NCBI RefSeq assembly: GCF_000350105.1 | Contig: NZ_CAIY01000044.1 | Location: 248,001-312,000 of the forward strand | Length of the DNA stretch: 64,000 nt | Direction: 5' to 3' | Source of the DNA: Richelia intracellularis HH01 | Lineage (GTDB): Bacteria; Cyanobacteriota; Cyanobacteriia; Cyanobacteriales; Nostocaceae | The notes under the pieces: generated by a model | What the model saw: the letters and a program-made list of their open reading frames with translations, nothing else | Databases searched by the model: none | What the model was told of the DNA's origin: nothing | Part shown: one piece after another, positions 1-10,133 of the stretch | Layout: every line of letters starts with the position of its first letter | Position numbering within the stretch: position 1 is the stretch's first letter | Made by a program: the position numbers and the translations under genes

Positions 1-1080
1 CTTATAACAAGAGAAGACTATCTAATAAACAAGCAAGATAAAATCCTAGGATTATAAGGGACAACGCTATAATAAAATGATAACGAACTCATAAACACCT
101 CCAAACAGAGTCAAGTAACTGGTGGAATATATTTAAATGGTGGCATGTAGTATGCATACTTAAGTAAGTCATTAGTTAGGCTTAAAAAAATCATTAAAAT
201 TTATAAATAATATGCTTATATAAACTTTCCCTAGCTATATATCTATAATTATTTTATTCCAAAATAATTAATTGCAGGATTCTCCCAGAGAGAAACACAG
301 ATGAGAATAGAATACAAGATAAAATAATAAAAGTTAAGCGTTTAAATTTGCAATAAGCAAATTATTTAATTGTGTTTTAAAACCTAAATTGACTATCATT
401 ACAAAAATGACATAATTGATGGGATTTTAAATAACATGCTATTTATACTTCCACATTAATCCATAATGATGACTCAATATATTGGTATATTCTTAAAATT
501 CTGTTTTCTTTATATCATCATTTTTTGTACTTAATGTTCGACTTATTTGCTTGATTTAGGTGAATTTATACTCAAATTCTAAACATTTTCTTAGTGAGGT
601 ATTAGCAACTTGGGAAATACCATCAGTCTGATCAGACTATAAATAGGAAAAACTACACCGTCACAATTTATAGAAGGTTACCTTTGCATTAATCTGATGC
701 GACCTATTTCTTTATATCAGTTTAAATATGTCTTGTATGTTTAATTAGTGATTTATAAAATCTCATTATTTAAATAATATCCCCATTATAAATTAGTGTT
801 ATGTATTGGAGGATCAGTAACCATCTATAGTATTTTTAATTAATGTTCAAATAGTCATTTATTTTGTCAAATATCCATAAATAAATAAAATTATGAAATT
901 TAGGGTTGATTAGTAATCAGCTTTAGAAAAATTGTAATTGGGTTATAACTAAATCCATAATTACTTACACCCTTGAAATTCATTAATAATATGAGACAAT
1001 TAAACTGGAAAATATTAGGGATGGGTTATCATAACCTCATAATTTATTATGTGTATGTAACTTGCTAAAATTGCAAACTT
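1..1080. other. AT-rich spacer before rimM
   Basis: No open frame of useful length and no recognisable gene remnant was seen on either strand. The sequence is very AT-rich. It would contain the rimM promoter, but no clear -35/-10 pair stood out. Confidence 0.5.
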
Positions 1081-1629
1081 ATGAGTGAATGGATAGAAAT
1101 TGGTAAGATAGTCGCTCCTTATGGGTTGCATGGGGAAATGAGGGTTTATCCAAAAACTGATTTTCCAGAACGTTTTGAAAATTCCGGAAACCACTGGTTA
1201 TTACGTCCTAAAGTTAACATACCAACTTCAGTGGAATTACTTTATGTTAGATATTTGAAAAACAAGGAATTATATATAATTAAGTTGCAAGGGGTTGAGA
1301 ATCGTGAGCAAGCAGAAGAAATAAGGGGAAGTAAATTATTAGTTTTAGCAAGTGACCGCCCAGTTTTAGAAGATGATGAGTATCATGTGCTGGATTTGAT
1401 TGGAATGCCAGTATACCTCAAATCAACAGGGGATTTGATAGGAGAAGTAGTGGATGTAATTATTGCCGGGCATAATCTACTAGAAGTTGAACCAACAAAA
1501 GGAAATAAGAGGAAGTCAACTAAAAATATTTTGATACCATTCGTGAAAGAAATTACACCTGTGGTAGATTTACCTAGCCGTCGAATTGAAATAACTCCCC
1601 CACCTGGTTTACTAGATATAAATCAGTAG
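1081..1629 (+). CDS. rimM: Ribosome maturation factor RimM
   Basis: RimM binds ribosomal protein uS19 and helps the 30S head mature in the cytoplasm. The 182-residue product opens with the family's N-terminal beta-barrel (EIGKIVAPYGLHGEMRVYP, residues 5-23). The C-terminal PRC-barrel runs from about residue 97 (DEYHVLDLIGMPVY) to the end and includes the typical ILIPFVKEI segment. Length is normal for the family. The ATG at 1081 is used because the family N-terminus begins within a few residues of it; no strong Shine-Dalgarno is visible. In many bacteria rimM sits beside trmD, but here trmD is 26 kb away, as is common in cyanobacteria. Spacers on both sides are empty, so it is probably transcribed alone. 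Confidence 0.93.
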   Translation: MSEWIEIGKIVAPYGLHGEMRVYPKTDFPERFENSGNHWLLRPKVNIPTSVELLYVRYLKNKELYIIKLQGVENREQAEEIRGSKLLVLASDRPVLEDDEYHVLDLIGMPVYLKSTGDLIGEVVDVIIAGHNLLEVEPTKGNKRKSTKNILIPFVKEITPVVDLPSRRIEITPPPGLLDINQ

Positions 1630-3097
1630 CAATTTGCATTTTGCCATTAGAATATTACCATTCAAGATAAAAACTACATATCCAAATACTACTGCAATTA
1701 TAGCTTTTTCTCTATTTACTAATACTAAAGTAGACGACAAAAATTATTCAGGGAACTTATCCTTAATAAGTTTGGATACCCTATCTTCAGATTTTTATCT
1801 GTTGTATTTGACAAACTTTTAAAAAATATTATTTCCTCACTGAATCAATAACAGATGTTGTTACTTGCTAGATAAAAAGAGCAAGTTCTAAGAGAAATAC
1901 CTCGAAAACTTCAGTATGGTAGATTTTAGATGAAGAGAGTTTACATTAATGGCTTAATAAGTAGACAGTTGGAGTACTCTATTGTTTCTAATGAGCTGTA
2001 GAGCCTTCTAAAAGAGACCTACTAATATACAGTTGCGGAAATGCTATTATTTTTTATTAGAAGTATGGCCCCACAGACTTATACCAGTTTAGTGTGAAGA
2101 ACTCAGTATCATTACAAAAGCAGAATTTCTCAAATTTCCTATGCCACTTCATTGTCTGATACAAATTTTGGTAAAACATGATAAAAATTCAATCTAAAAT
2201 CTCAATTTTATTCAACTTAGGGAAAATGAAAATAATACTAATAAATTAGCATCTAAAAAAATTATCATCGCACTGACTATTTGGTAATTCTGTAAATTTT
2301 GTTTGCACTTTAAATAATCACAATAACACCTAGTCTTTTCACTCATTATTCCTAGAGATATCTAAACTTGGCTTTATGTAGAACCCCCAAAGCAAAAATC
2401 TTAGGTCTTATGCTTGCTTGTTGGTTATAAATAATACTATACGGACAATACAGAAGGTATTAATAGAGTTTTAAACATCGTCTCAGTTTATTTGTTTATT
2501 GCTTAAATCTATTTCTCCTGGTTCAATTCTCTATAAGTGTTTAAAATTACTAAAATAAAAAAATAATTATAAAGACATAAAGTATTGCCAATTTAATTTT
2601 AAATTTTAAATAATATTCAAAACTTGATTATTTAAAGCCGTATATGGTTGAATTTAGTTATATAAATACCCATAGGTATACAAATAAATTATATATATAA
2701 TAGCAATATTTATATATGAAGATATGGCAAAAGATTTTGATTTTAATTAAATGCATATAGCATTTATATGTACAGATTAGTAAAATCTGGAAGTTTATAG
2801 CAGCTATCAAGACTACTGCTACAAATTCAAAAATAAAAATTGCAAGTATATTATTATTTATTACCTATATGTAGGGGATTATAGTAAAATAATCTCAACT
2901 GAATTTTGCCAGAATCAAATTAAGAGCTTAAGCTCTTTTATAGATATTTTAATTCCTATCTATGCATAAAGCCATATATTTGGCTTTGATTAATGAATCA
3001 AAAATAATAGAGATACTTACTTAAGAATGGCAAATATTGAGGACTAGGTATGGAAAATCAGAGAATTAGCCTACAGAAACAAACCATTTTAACTGAG
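1630..3097. other. AT-rich spacer with a weak coding-like segment
   Basis: Mostly featureless AT-rich DNA. On the + strand 1879-2096 one frame reads about 72 codons with four stops and protein-like composition (for example VYINGLISRQLEYSIVSNEL). It may be a decayed gene, but I could not name it. A 16-bp palindrome lies at 2922-2937. Confidence 0.4.
2922..2937. repeat. 16-bp palindrome
   Basis: AAGAGCTTAAGCTCTT is a perfect palindrome followed by TTTA. It lies in noncoding DNA and no gene ends nearby on the + strand. It may be a terminator remnant or chance. Confidence 0.35.
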
Positions 3098-3140
3098 AGG
3101 AAAAGGGGAAATTAATATATCCTTAATTTCCCCTTTTCCT
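3098..3140 (-). terminator. Hairpin ending the def operon
   Basis: Perfect inverted repeat with 18-bp arms (3098-3115 and 3123-3140; arm AGGAAAAGGGGAAATTAA) and a 7-nt loop. It begins 17 bases past the stop codon of the small membrane protein gene on the minus strand. Position and stem strength suggest a transcription terminator for the def operon. A clean T-run after the stem is lacking on the minus strand. Confidence 0.6.
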
Positions 3141-3157
3141 AGATTGATAACTGATAC

Positions 3158-3364
3158 TTACTTGATATTGGCCCTGGTATCTTTTACGGCAGCAATAAAA
3201 AATAATCCACTGAGGGGAATACTTAGCCCTAGAATAATGACAGTATTCTGAATACCTAGATCTGGTTGTCCAGAAGTAATTTCAAAAATTGAACCAACTG
3301 CTGCAATTGCAGTAATACAAGAAAAAGCTAAAAATAAACCACTTTTGGGAGTTATGGAATTCAT
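3158..3364 (-). CDS. Small two-helix membrane protein, unknown function
   Basis: A 68-residue protein, counted from the ATG at 3364 (MNSITPKSGLFLAF). A longer frame reaches 3415, but that would overlap the end of def and add a charged, non-family-like tail. Two hydrophobic stretches (about residues 9-26 and 38-59) predict two membrane segments, with a short charged C-terminus (KDTRANIK). I recognise the general type as a small cyanobacterial membrane protein but cannot name a function. It starts 13 bases after the def stop codon on the same strand and is followed by a strong hairpin, so it is very likely co-transcribed with def. Confidence 0.7.
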   Translation of the reverse strand: MNSITPKSGLFLAFSCITAIAAVGSIFEITSGQPDLGIQNTVIILGLSIPLSGLFFIAAVKDTRANIK

Positions 3365-3377
3365 TAGTTTAGTCTTC

Positions 3378-3941
3378 TTAAGGGATATGCTTAACTGCTT
3401 GTATGGAAAACCCATGCTCAGATAATTCTTGGGTTAAGGACAAGAAATTATTTATACGATCTACAAATACAATTCCATTCAAGTGATCCATTTCATGTTG
3501 GATACAGCGTCCTAATAGATCTCTAGCCTTTGAGGTTTTAGGACAACCATTTTCATCCTTGTAGGCAATCTCCACCTCCTCTGGACGGGTTACACTCATA
3601 TAAACACCTGGAATGCTTAAACATCCTTCCTGTGCTGAAGTCAGTTCCTTACTGACTTGTTTGATAACAGGATTAATTAAAACTAAGGGAGGATTAGTAG
3701 AGTTATCTGGTTCACAATCAATGACAATTAATTGTTTATTAATACCAACTTGGGGTGCAGCAAGACCGACCCCATCCTTACTGTACATAGTTTGCAACAT
3801 CTGACGTACAATTTGACGAATATTTTCATCTACTCTGGCTATACGTTTTGCTGTTTGACGGAGAACACGATCACCTAAGTAATGTAATTCTAATGGTGGA
3901 TTTGTTAACTTTTTCTTCTCAATGGCAATTTCTGCGGACAT
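3378..3941 (-). CDS. def: Peptide deformylase
   Basis: This cytoplasmic Fe(II)/Zn metalloenzyme removes the formyl group from the N-terminal methionine of new proteins. All three active-site motifs are present: GVGLAAPQ (57-64), EGCLS (105-109, the Cys metal ligand) and HEMDH (149-153, two His ligands and the catalytic Glu). At 187 residues it has normal length for the cyanobacterial enzyme. The first ATG (MSAEIAIEKKK) gives a short N-terminal extension typical of cyanobacterial Def. It leads a two-gene unit with the small membrane protein downstream. Confidence 0.96.
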   Translation of the reverse strand: MSAEIAIEKKKLTNPPLELHYLGDRVLRQTAKRIARVDENIRQIVRQMLQTMYSKDGVGLAAPQVGINKQLIVIDCEPDNSTNPPLVLINPVIKQVSKELTSAQEGCLSIPGVYMSVTRPEEVEIAYKDENGCPKTSKARDLLGRCIQHEMDHLNGIVFVDRINNFLSLTQELSEHGFSIQAVKHIP

Positions 3942-4826
3942 GATCCTTTAACTCTCTATTTTGGGGTAAGTTTGCATAGGCTTCTAGTTTTTTAATCCTA
4001 ACAATTCTCTCATAGCTTTTATTTAAACCACGTTCATATTCGCAAGACATGGTTTTTGGGCTGGATCGTATTCACCTAATAATGATTATTTTCTCAAGGG
4101 CAGATTATAAAATTAACATTGTAGGTATGATATTAGAAAGTAATAAATCTAAAAATAATATAAGTCTCAGTACTCAGTCTTTACAATTTTGCCGACTAAA
4201 TATTTTCCCTAAACTATAAGAAGTTGTAGTTAGTAATAATAAGGATGACGAACGAATTTCATTGACCTTTGTATTCTTAAAGTTATTATAAAATAATAAC
4301 TTCAGATCTTTTTATGCTTATATTTCTATTTCTATTATTTTGCCTTTTAGCTTAGCTATTTTAAAACTTAAATGTCTATTCATAGAGACAAATATTTTTC
4401 CGTATCTATAATATTTACTAATATATATTCCTTCTATTAAGACTCCTCTATTATGAATACTTGCTGAGTAAGGTGAATATGGGTAATATATAAATCTTAC
4501 TTAACCGATTTCTCTAAGAAATTTCACTCCTAAGTTATGGAATATGGGGGTTTTATATGTTTTGAAAATTCAAGATAAGGGCAATCTATATTTTATGTAA
4601 ATCATAAAATATACTTATAAATATAAGCTCAGGATAGTGTAAATATTTGTAATAAACTTTTCCCAGATTTACCTGGATTATTAGAAGACATACACTCCAA
4701 ATTTGATTGGTAACTACTCAACAATCGCAGATGTCTATTTTCCCTTACTGTAATCATTAATTATCTTTTATTACTGAGGAATTTAAATATCTTATTCAAA
4801 TTCATAAATAATCAACTTCCCTATCA

Positions 4827-4873
4827 TAGGTTATATTAAGTGATGTGATATAAGCATCACTTAATATAACCTA
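4827..4873. repeat. Long perfect inverted repeat
   Basis: Arms of 19 bp (4827-4845 and 4855-4873, containing AGGTTATATTAAGTGATG) around a 9-nt spacer. It is more than 400 bases from any gene end and has no T-tail. The perfect match in drifting DNA suggests recent origin or selection. Function unknown. Confidence 0.7.
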
Positions 4874-5146
4874 AAACTGGATATATAAGAAGGTACTAAG
4901 TCATCTGTCTTATAAAATAGTAAATTGGGCCTTATGTTCTTCTTTAACAAGTTTTCTAGTCTCCCCAATAGTATAGTTAGTGTATGTTATTATTGATGAA
5001 GTTTTAGTAAAAAAATCAGACCCCCTCTGTCTATTACTAACTTAGTATTTATTATCTTCTTTCATCTGAATTAATGAATTTCTAGTCTCTCTTAATTTTA
5101 CAAGCAAATTTATCTGTGCCTACTAATTTGATGATATTTTAATTTA

Positions 5147-5183
5147 AAAAGCAATCAACTTAATTATTCAGCTGATTGCTTTT
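5147..5183 (-). terminator. Rho-independent terminator of pmbA
   Basis: Stem AAAAGCAATCA (5147-5157) pairs with TGATTGCTTTT (5173-5183). Read on the minus strand the stem ends in a T-run (TGATTGCTTTTTAAATT). It lies 130 bases past the pmbA stop codon, making it a good intrinsic terminator for tldD/pmbA transcription. It is symmetrical enough to work in both directions. Confidence 0.65.
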
Positions 5184-5312
5184 CCCAAGATTCACTTGGC
5201 AAATACCTTAAAAATTACTTGGTAATTCCAAAGAAAATTTAAGATGATTTGCTCTGGCCTTTGCCATTATACAAACTGCAAATTATTTGAGCAGATAGAT
5301 AATTATTAATTT

Positions 5313-6653
5313 TTATTCCCCAGTTATGGAAAGCCCTTCAGCCCAAACTCTGGGGCATACGCCGCCAGGAGTTAACTCTTCTTCTTTTTCTATAAATATA
5401 ATAGACTTCAATAATTCCTTAAAATCACCTGCCACTGTTGCTGAATCAATACTAGTTTTGACTCCCTTATTAATAATCCAACCATCAAATGGAAGAGAGA
5501 AAGAACCCTGTAATGATTTTACCCCTGCATGTAGAGCCTGCAAATCATCAATTAAAATAATATTTTCTGCAGTTTCCAGACTTAATTCTTGTTCTGCAGC
5601 TTTACCAGCAAATACATGATAAAAATTGGGACTAACAGTAACTTTCGCTCCAATATTTGCATTACCAGTGAGTTTAGCATTCATACGTTTTGCTGTTCCA
5701 GCACTATGGAGAAAACCACTTAAAACTCCTTTTTCTATCAATGATACTTTACGAGTAGGAGTACCTTCACTATCGAATGCTTCTGCACTAATATTGGACG
5801 GATGTAATATGTTATCATTTATAGAAATGAGAGGAGAGGCTATTTGTTTTCCAATATCATCAGGAACAGACAAGCTTTGTTTATCAAGAATATTTTGAGC
5901 ATTGAATAGGTTGGAAAAAGCACCCAGCAAACTTAAGAAGGCATCTGGAGAAAAAACTACAGTATACCTTCCGGATTGAGCTTTCTTATAATTTAAATGA
6001 CTAATAGTTTTATCTACGGTTTCTTGAATACACCCATTAATATCTAGATCCTCTAGGCTTGTACTAATTCTAAACGCACCTGCACTGCGGGGCTTTTTAC
6101 CTTCTTGTTCAGTCTTGCTATACAGATAAATAGATGCCAAAGAATGAGATTCAGCCCTCATAGCACCCTTGCTATTTAAGTAGAATCTGCTGATCTTCTG
6201 TTGAGATAAGGCATTATAAGGCACACTTTTTATTGCTGGGTGGGCAGAAACTACATTCTTTTCTGCTATTAATAATCTTTTAAGTAATTCAGAAATAGGA
6301 ACTTGAGGAACTAGTTTTTCCGGTTTGCCTTCAATGGGCAATTCTGCCTCCGGGCTAAAATCAGGGATATTTTCCTTGATACCAAAAAAGCTGGCTTCAT
6401 ATGCAGTTTTCAAGGCCAATTCTAGCCCTCTAGCATCTAAATCTGTAGTGGTGGTAATGCCCATAGTATTATTCTCATTCCATACTCGTACAGTGATACC
6501 AGAAAGGTTAGAGGCTTTTACTTGTTTCTGCTTCCCTTGATCTACTTGTACGCTGCTAGAATCAGCACTAGACCCATAAATATCAAATTTTCTAATGCCT
6601 AGTTTATCGGCACTCTCCTTAGCAAAATTTCCTATATTTTTAATATTAGTCAT
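5313..6653 (-). CDS. pmbA: Metalloprotease TldE/PmbA subunit
   Basis: A 446-residue member of the TldD/PmbA family (peptidase U62). In the known TldD/TldE heterodimer this partner lacks the zinc site and forms part of the substrate tunnel. The complex cleaves unfolded peptides in the cytoplasm. Family features include the N-terminal DIYGSSADSSSVQVDQG segment, the RVWNENNTMGITTTTDLD region (about 52-70) and a C-terminal domain with DSEGTPTRKVSLIEKGVLSG. No HExxxH motif is present, as expected for PmbA. It lies downstream of tldD on the same strand across a 360-base spacer and is followed by a terminator. The close pairing supports a shared complex. Confidence 0.92.
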   Translation of the reverse strand: MTNIKNIGNFAKESADKLGIRKFDIYGSSADSSSVQVDQGKQKQVKASNLSGITVRVWNENNTMGITTTTDLDARGLELALKTAYEASFFGIKENIPDFSPEAELPIEGKPEKLVPQVPISELLKRLLIAEKNVVSAHPAIKSVPYNALSQQKISRFYLNSKGAMRAESHSLASIYLYSKTEQEGKKPRSAGAFRISTSLEDLDINGCIQETVDKTISHLNYKKAQSGRYTVVFSPDAFLSLLGAFSNLFNAQNILDKQSLSVPDDIGKQIASPLISINDNILHPSNISAEAFDSEGTPTRKVSLIEKGVLSGFLHSAGTAKRMNAKLTGNANIGAKVTVSPNFYHVFAGKAAEQELSLETAENIILIDDLQALHAGVKSLQGSFSLPFDGWIINKGVKTSIDSATVAGDFKELLKSIIFIEKEEELTPGGVCPRVWAEGLSITGE

Positions 6654-7013
6654 ACTCGATTTTGGACGTAATGATTTGATCTTTTCATTACAAGGTTATA
6701 ATAAAGTTGATTATCACAGCTATAACTTCACTAATTCCTTGTATAAAATTTTTGAGTTTTTTGGAGAGAACTACGCATTATAAGTTATTTAGTCAGAGTT
6801 TTAATTTAATAGTAGAGCTTCATAAGCTCTTTTAAAAGTAATTAAGTAAAGATATTACCTGACACTTTACCTCACAACTTGCAGATTAGAAACCCCAAGC
6901 AAAAAACATTCATTGTTGAACAATTACCTTCATATTAGCCACTACATATACTAGGAAGTAATTGTACTATGGAAATCAGCCCCTAAGGGAAACCACTTAA
7001 AACCAATAACTGT
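6654..7013. other. Spacer between tldD and pmbA
   Basis: 360 bases with no open frame. A short hairpin AGAGCTT/AAGCTCT (6814-6830) followed by TTTT on the + strand is the only structure seen. Functional protease pairs of this kind are often closer, so the spacer has probably grown by drift. Confidence 0.4.
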
Positions 7014-8486
7014 TTACCTTCCACCAACAGTTATCAAATCCACTTTAATATGAGGTTGTCCAACAGTGGTGTAAATGCTACCACTTACAGAGCCACAAAA
7101 CCCAGGTGCCAGTGATATGTCTTGAGAACACATGGAAATTTTATTCATAATTTCTTTAGCTTCGCCAATTAATATCGCACCCTTCAAAGGCTTAGTGATT
7201 TTGCCATTTTCAATTAAATAGGCCTCATCTACGCCAAAGTTAAATTCACCAGTAGCACCTACACTACCACCGCCCATTCTTTTACAATAAATACCTTTAT
7301 CAATGGAAGCAAATAAGTCATCTGTAGAGTATTGCCCTGGGGCAATATAGGTGTTCCGCATCCGACTCGCTGCTGCGAAAGAGAAACCCTGTCTTCTACC
7401 GCTGCCAGTTCTAGGATGACCAGTACGCCAAGAGCCAGCTCTGTCTGACAAAAAGTTTTTGAGAACGCCTTTTTCAATTAATAAAGTTCTTTGGGCTGGC
7501 ATTCCTTCATCATCCATGTCAATCGTACCGAAAGCATTTTCTGTTCTTCCTTCATCCCAGGCAGTTAGGTTTTCATGGGCAATTTTTTCACCTTTCTTAT
7601 CAGTGAAAGGTGAAGTATTTCGTTCAATTTGAGTTGTTTCTAAAAGGTGTCCACAAGCTTCGTGGAAAATTACTCCACCAAAGTTATTTGCCATCACAAC
7701 TGGGTAGGTGCCAGATTCAACATAATCAGCGTAAAGCATTTTACCTGTAGATTCAGCAACTGTTGCAGCAGATTCTTCATAATCCCAAGTTCCAAGAAAA
7801 TCAGGTTCACCTGTATTGCCAATACGTTCACCGATAGAACTACGACAACTACCATCAGCACAAAGGATATTGAAACCTACTGATTGAGTAAGACGGATGT
7901 CACGGGCAAAAGTACCATCACTGGCAGCAACTAAGACCTCTTGCCAATCACGAAAATATGATGCTCTTCGGGATTGTAAATGGCTAGCTTTACGCTTTAA
8001 CTGTTTAGTACTATTTAATAATATGTCACCCACTTCCGGTACTGAACTGCATAGGGGTAGCCAAGCATCTTTACCCTTTTTAGTTGCATAATCCCGCAAC
8101 AATTCCAGATTGATTTCGGGGATAAAAGCATTTGGTTCAGGCAATTGCAAGTCTAGAATTGACAAGCACTTTTCCAATGAAGTTTTCAAACCATTAAAAG
8201 ATAAATCATTGGTACTAACATAACAATCAGCCTTATCATAAAACACCCTTACTCCTGCACCAGTAGAAATACGGGGGGCAACACTGGTAACTGTATCTTC
8301 TTCAGCTAAACAACTAATATAATTAACACGTTCAAGAAAAAACTCAATGAAATCCGCACCGGCAGCACGTCCCAATCCTAATAGAATAGATAAAGGTGCT
8401 TCCCAGGTGTCATCAAATTTTTCTAAAGTAGATGAATATTGTAGATTAGGAATTTGCTGAGAAATTAGGAGAGAACTTGTAAGCAT
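7014..8486 (-). CDS. tldD: Metalloprotease TldD, catalytic subunit
   Basis: A 490-residue catalytic partner of PmbA. The zinc-binding HExxxH motif appears as HEACGH at residues 275-280, preceded by the conserved [11 protein letters not shown] stretch. The C-terminal half has the family's glycine-rich elements ([19 protein letters not shown] and [24 protein letters not shown], the latter in pieces from about 411). The reading frame is complete. The N-terminus runs slightly longer than in short TldD proteins, which is usual in cyanobacteria. Together with PmbA it degrades unfolded peptides; in other bacteria it also trims antitoxins and microcins. No such substrates are visible here. Confidence 0.94.
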   Translation of the reverse strand: MLTSSLLISQQIPNLQYSSTLEKFDDTWEAPLSILLGLGRAAGADFIEFFLERVNYISCLAEEDTVTSVAPRISTGAGVRVFYDKADCYVSTNDLSFNGLKTSLEKCLSILDLQLPEPNAFIPEINLELLRDYATKKGKDAWLPLCSSVPEVGDILLNSTKQLKRKASHLQSRRASYFRDWQEVLVAASDGTFARDIRLTQSVGFNILCADGSCRSSIGERIGNTGEPDFLGTWDYEESAATVAESTGKMLYADYVESGTYPVVMANNFGGVIFHEACGHLLETTQIERNTSPFTDKKGEKIAHENLTAWDEGRTENAFGTIDMDDEGMPAQRTLLIEKGVLKNFLSDRAGSWRTGHPRTGSGRRQGFSFAAASRMRNTYIAPGQYSTDDLFASIDKGIYCKRMGGGSVGATGEFNFGVDEAYLIENGKITKPLKGAILIGEAKEIMNKISMCSQDISLAPGFCGSVSGSIYTTVGQPHIKVDLITVGGR

Positions 8487-10133
8487 AAATTGATCCTTCT
8501 ATGACTCTGAACGCGCTCATATATTTACTAGTTGTGACTATTCTAACAAGTCTCCGAAAATCATAGCAGCTTAAAAGGTAGTTATATGTCAATTATTCTT
8601 ATCATGATTAGTCTTATTCTATTGCTCACCAGTATTCTGGTTAATAATAAATAATTGGGATATATTGCTAAACGAAATTTTTGAATGTAGTTAGCACCCC
8701 TCAAAGCTGTTAAAACCATACATGGAAAAACTACATATGTGAAGTATATGGACGTCTTAGCACATTTTTGCATTTCACAAGATACCGATACATTCTCATA
8801 TACTCAATTTAATTTGATATCCCTATACGCTAAATATAGCAAGTACTGAATACTAATGTGCTTATATTTACATTTGTACCCAAGAAATATTGTATTGATA
8901 ATGCATCATTAAGAATTATAATTTCACTTTTAATTTCCGGTATGTAGGAGTATGAGAATTCCTGTAAAGTTGTCATGAATGTTAGTATTGAATTTTATAC
9001 CATGTAAATTTCATTTCCATCTGCCATGGGTAATAGCAAGGTTAATTTACCCCTTTTCAAGGGCAGGTTGTAAAGACTTTTGATTATTAAGTAAAAGTTT
9101 AAATAGTTTACTCACAAGCTTTTACTATTCAAATACTTTTGGCAAATAAAGCTTTCCCCTGAAGTTTAATTTTCAATCCATTATACTAACTGTATATATA
9201 AGCAATTTTAGTTTTCTAGGGCTAAAATATTAACCAAGAGTCATACAGGAGGTTGCATTTTGTCTTTAGGTCAAAATTATTAATACTACATAGTTTTCTT
9301 TATCACTTTCGGCCAAATTGTGGGTATTAAAGGAACTAAATCAGGATTAATTATTAGTTTATAGCCAAATATCAAAAGTTACAGAGAATTCATTTAGGAT
9401 TTTTCAAAAATACCTAGTTTTTTACATTTTTGGTAAACTTTTAGTGCTTGAGTAATAATCTTGATTTTCAACCAGCCTTGCAATTACACAATGAGTTCAT
9501 AGTATTAATATCAGATAATTACTCTGCAGTCTTTTATAAAGCCTAGATGAAAATTTTCAACTGATTTATCGACCTCAATAATTCATCTCTAAAAAGCTTC
9601 TCACCAAATTTAATTTGTCCAAGAGTCTGTTTAAGAATGCAAGTATTCTGTAAACAAACTATATTAAGTAAAGTTAACTATGAACACATATCAGGAAATT
9701 AAGTCGAACATTAATATGATCGAGTTTACTATGTAATTCTAGTGTGTAGACAAAATTTAAGTCTTAAACTGAAAGACTGCTAATTTTATTATTTCCTACT
9801 CCCTAAATATACAAAGTTCTACAGATAAGTATTTCTAAATACTTATCTGTAGAACTAGGACTTTCGCCCAAGTAACTATTTCAAACCCGAGTTTTTATAT
9901 AAGTATTTTTACAATTTTATAATTACTAAGGTTAGAATTCCAGATATTTAATCCTATAAGAAGGTGGAACTACTGCCAAGAAATTAACTTGGCTGGTTAC
10001 CATATTTGACTTATAGAGAAAAATATTCAAGAGAATTTATTCTAAAATTTATGCATATATTTGATATTGTTGACTAACTAAATTAATTGGGGGAATGCAA
10101 AAGTCGAATTTCAAATATTTTCCCTTCACCCTA
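8487..10133. other. Long AT-rich spacer
   Basis: No intact gene. On the minus strand around 9300-9650 scattered protein-like stretches occur between many stops (for example ITQALKVYQKCKKLGIFEKS and LIINPDLVPLIPTIWPK). This may be an old gene ruin that I cannot identify. A 20-bp-arm hairpin lies at 9815-9856. Confidence 0.4.
9815..9856. repeat. Near-perfect 42-bp palindrome
   Basis: Arms of 20 bp (AGTTCTACAGATAAGTATTT and its exact complement) separated by only 2 nt. It lies about 280 bases past the FAD oxidase stop codon, so it could be a terminator for the psbQ operon, but there is no T-run. It is the longest stem in the window. Palindromes with such short spacers usually break down unless maintained. 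Confidence 0.75.

Larger units (their letters stand above)
3942..5312. other. Noncoding spacer with two hairpins
   Basis: No gene or recognisable remnant was found. It holds a perfect 19-bp-arm inverted repeat (4827-4873) and a terminator-like hairpin near pmbA (5147-5183). The remainder is plain AT-rich DNA. Confidence 0.5.

Noticed and set aside
1634-1822. 62-codon open frame right after rimM
   Set aside because: No family match, low-complexity composition, no ribosome site; likely chance in AT-rich DNA.
5326-6540. Several + strand frames opposite pmbA
   Set aside because: They mirror the pmbA coding sequence in antisense and have no family features.
8582-8773. 63-codon minus-strand frame upstream of tldD
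   Set aside because: No motif, no ribosome site and composition unlike the real genes.
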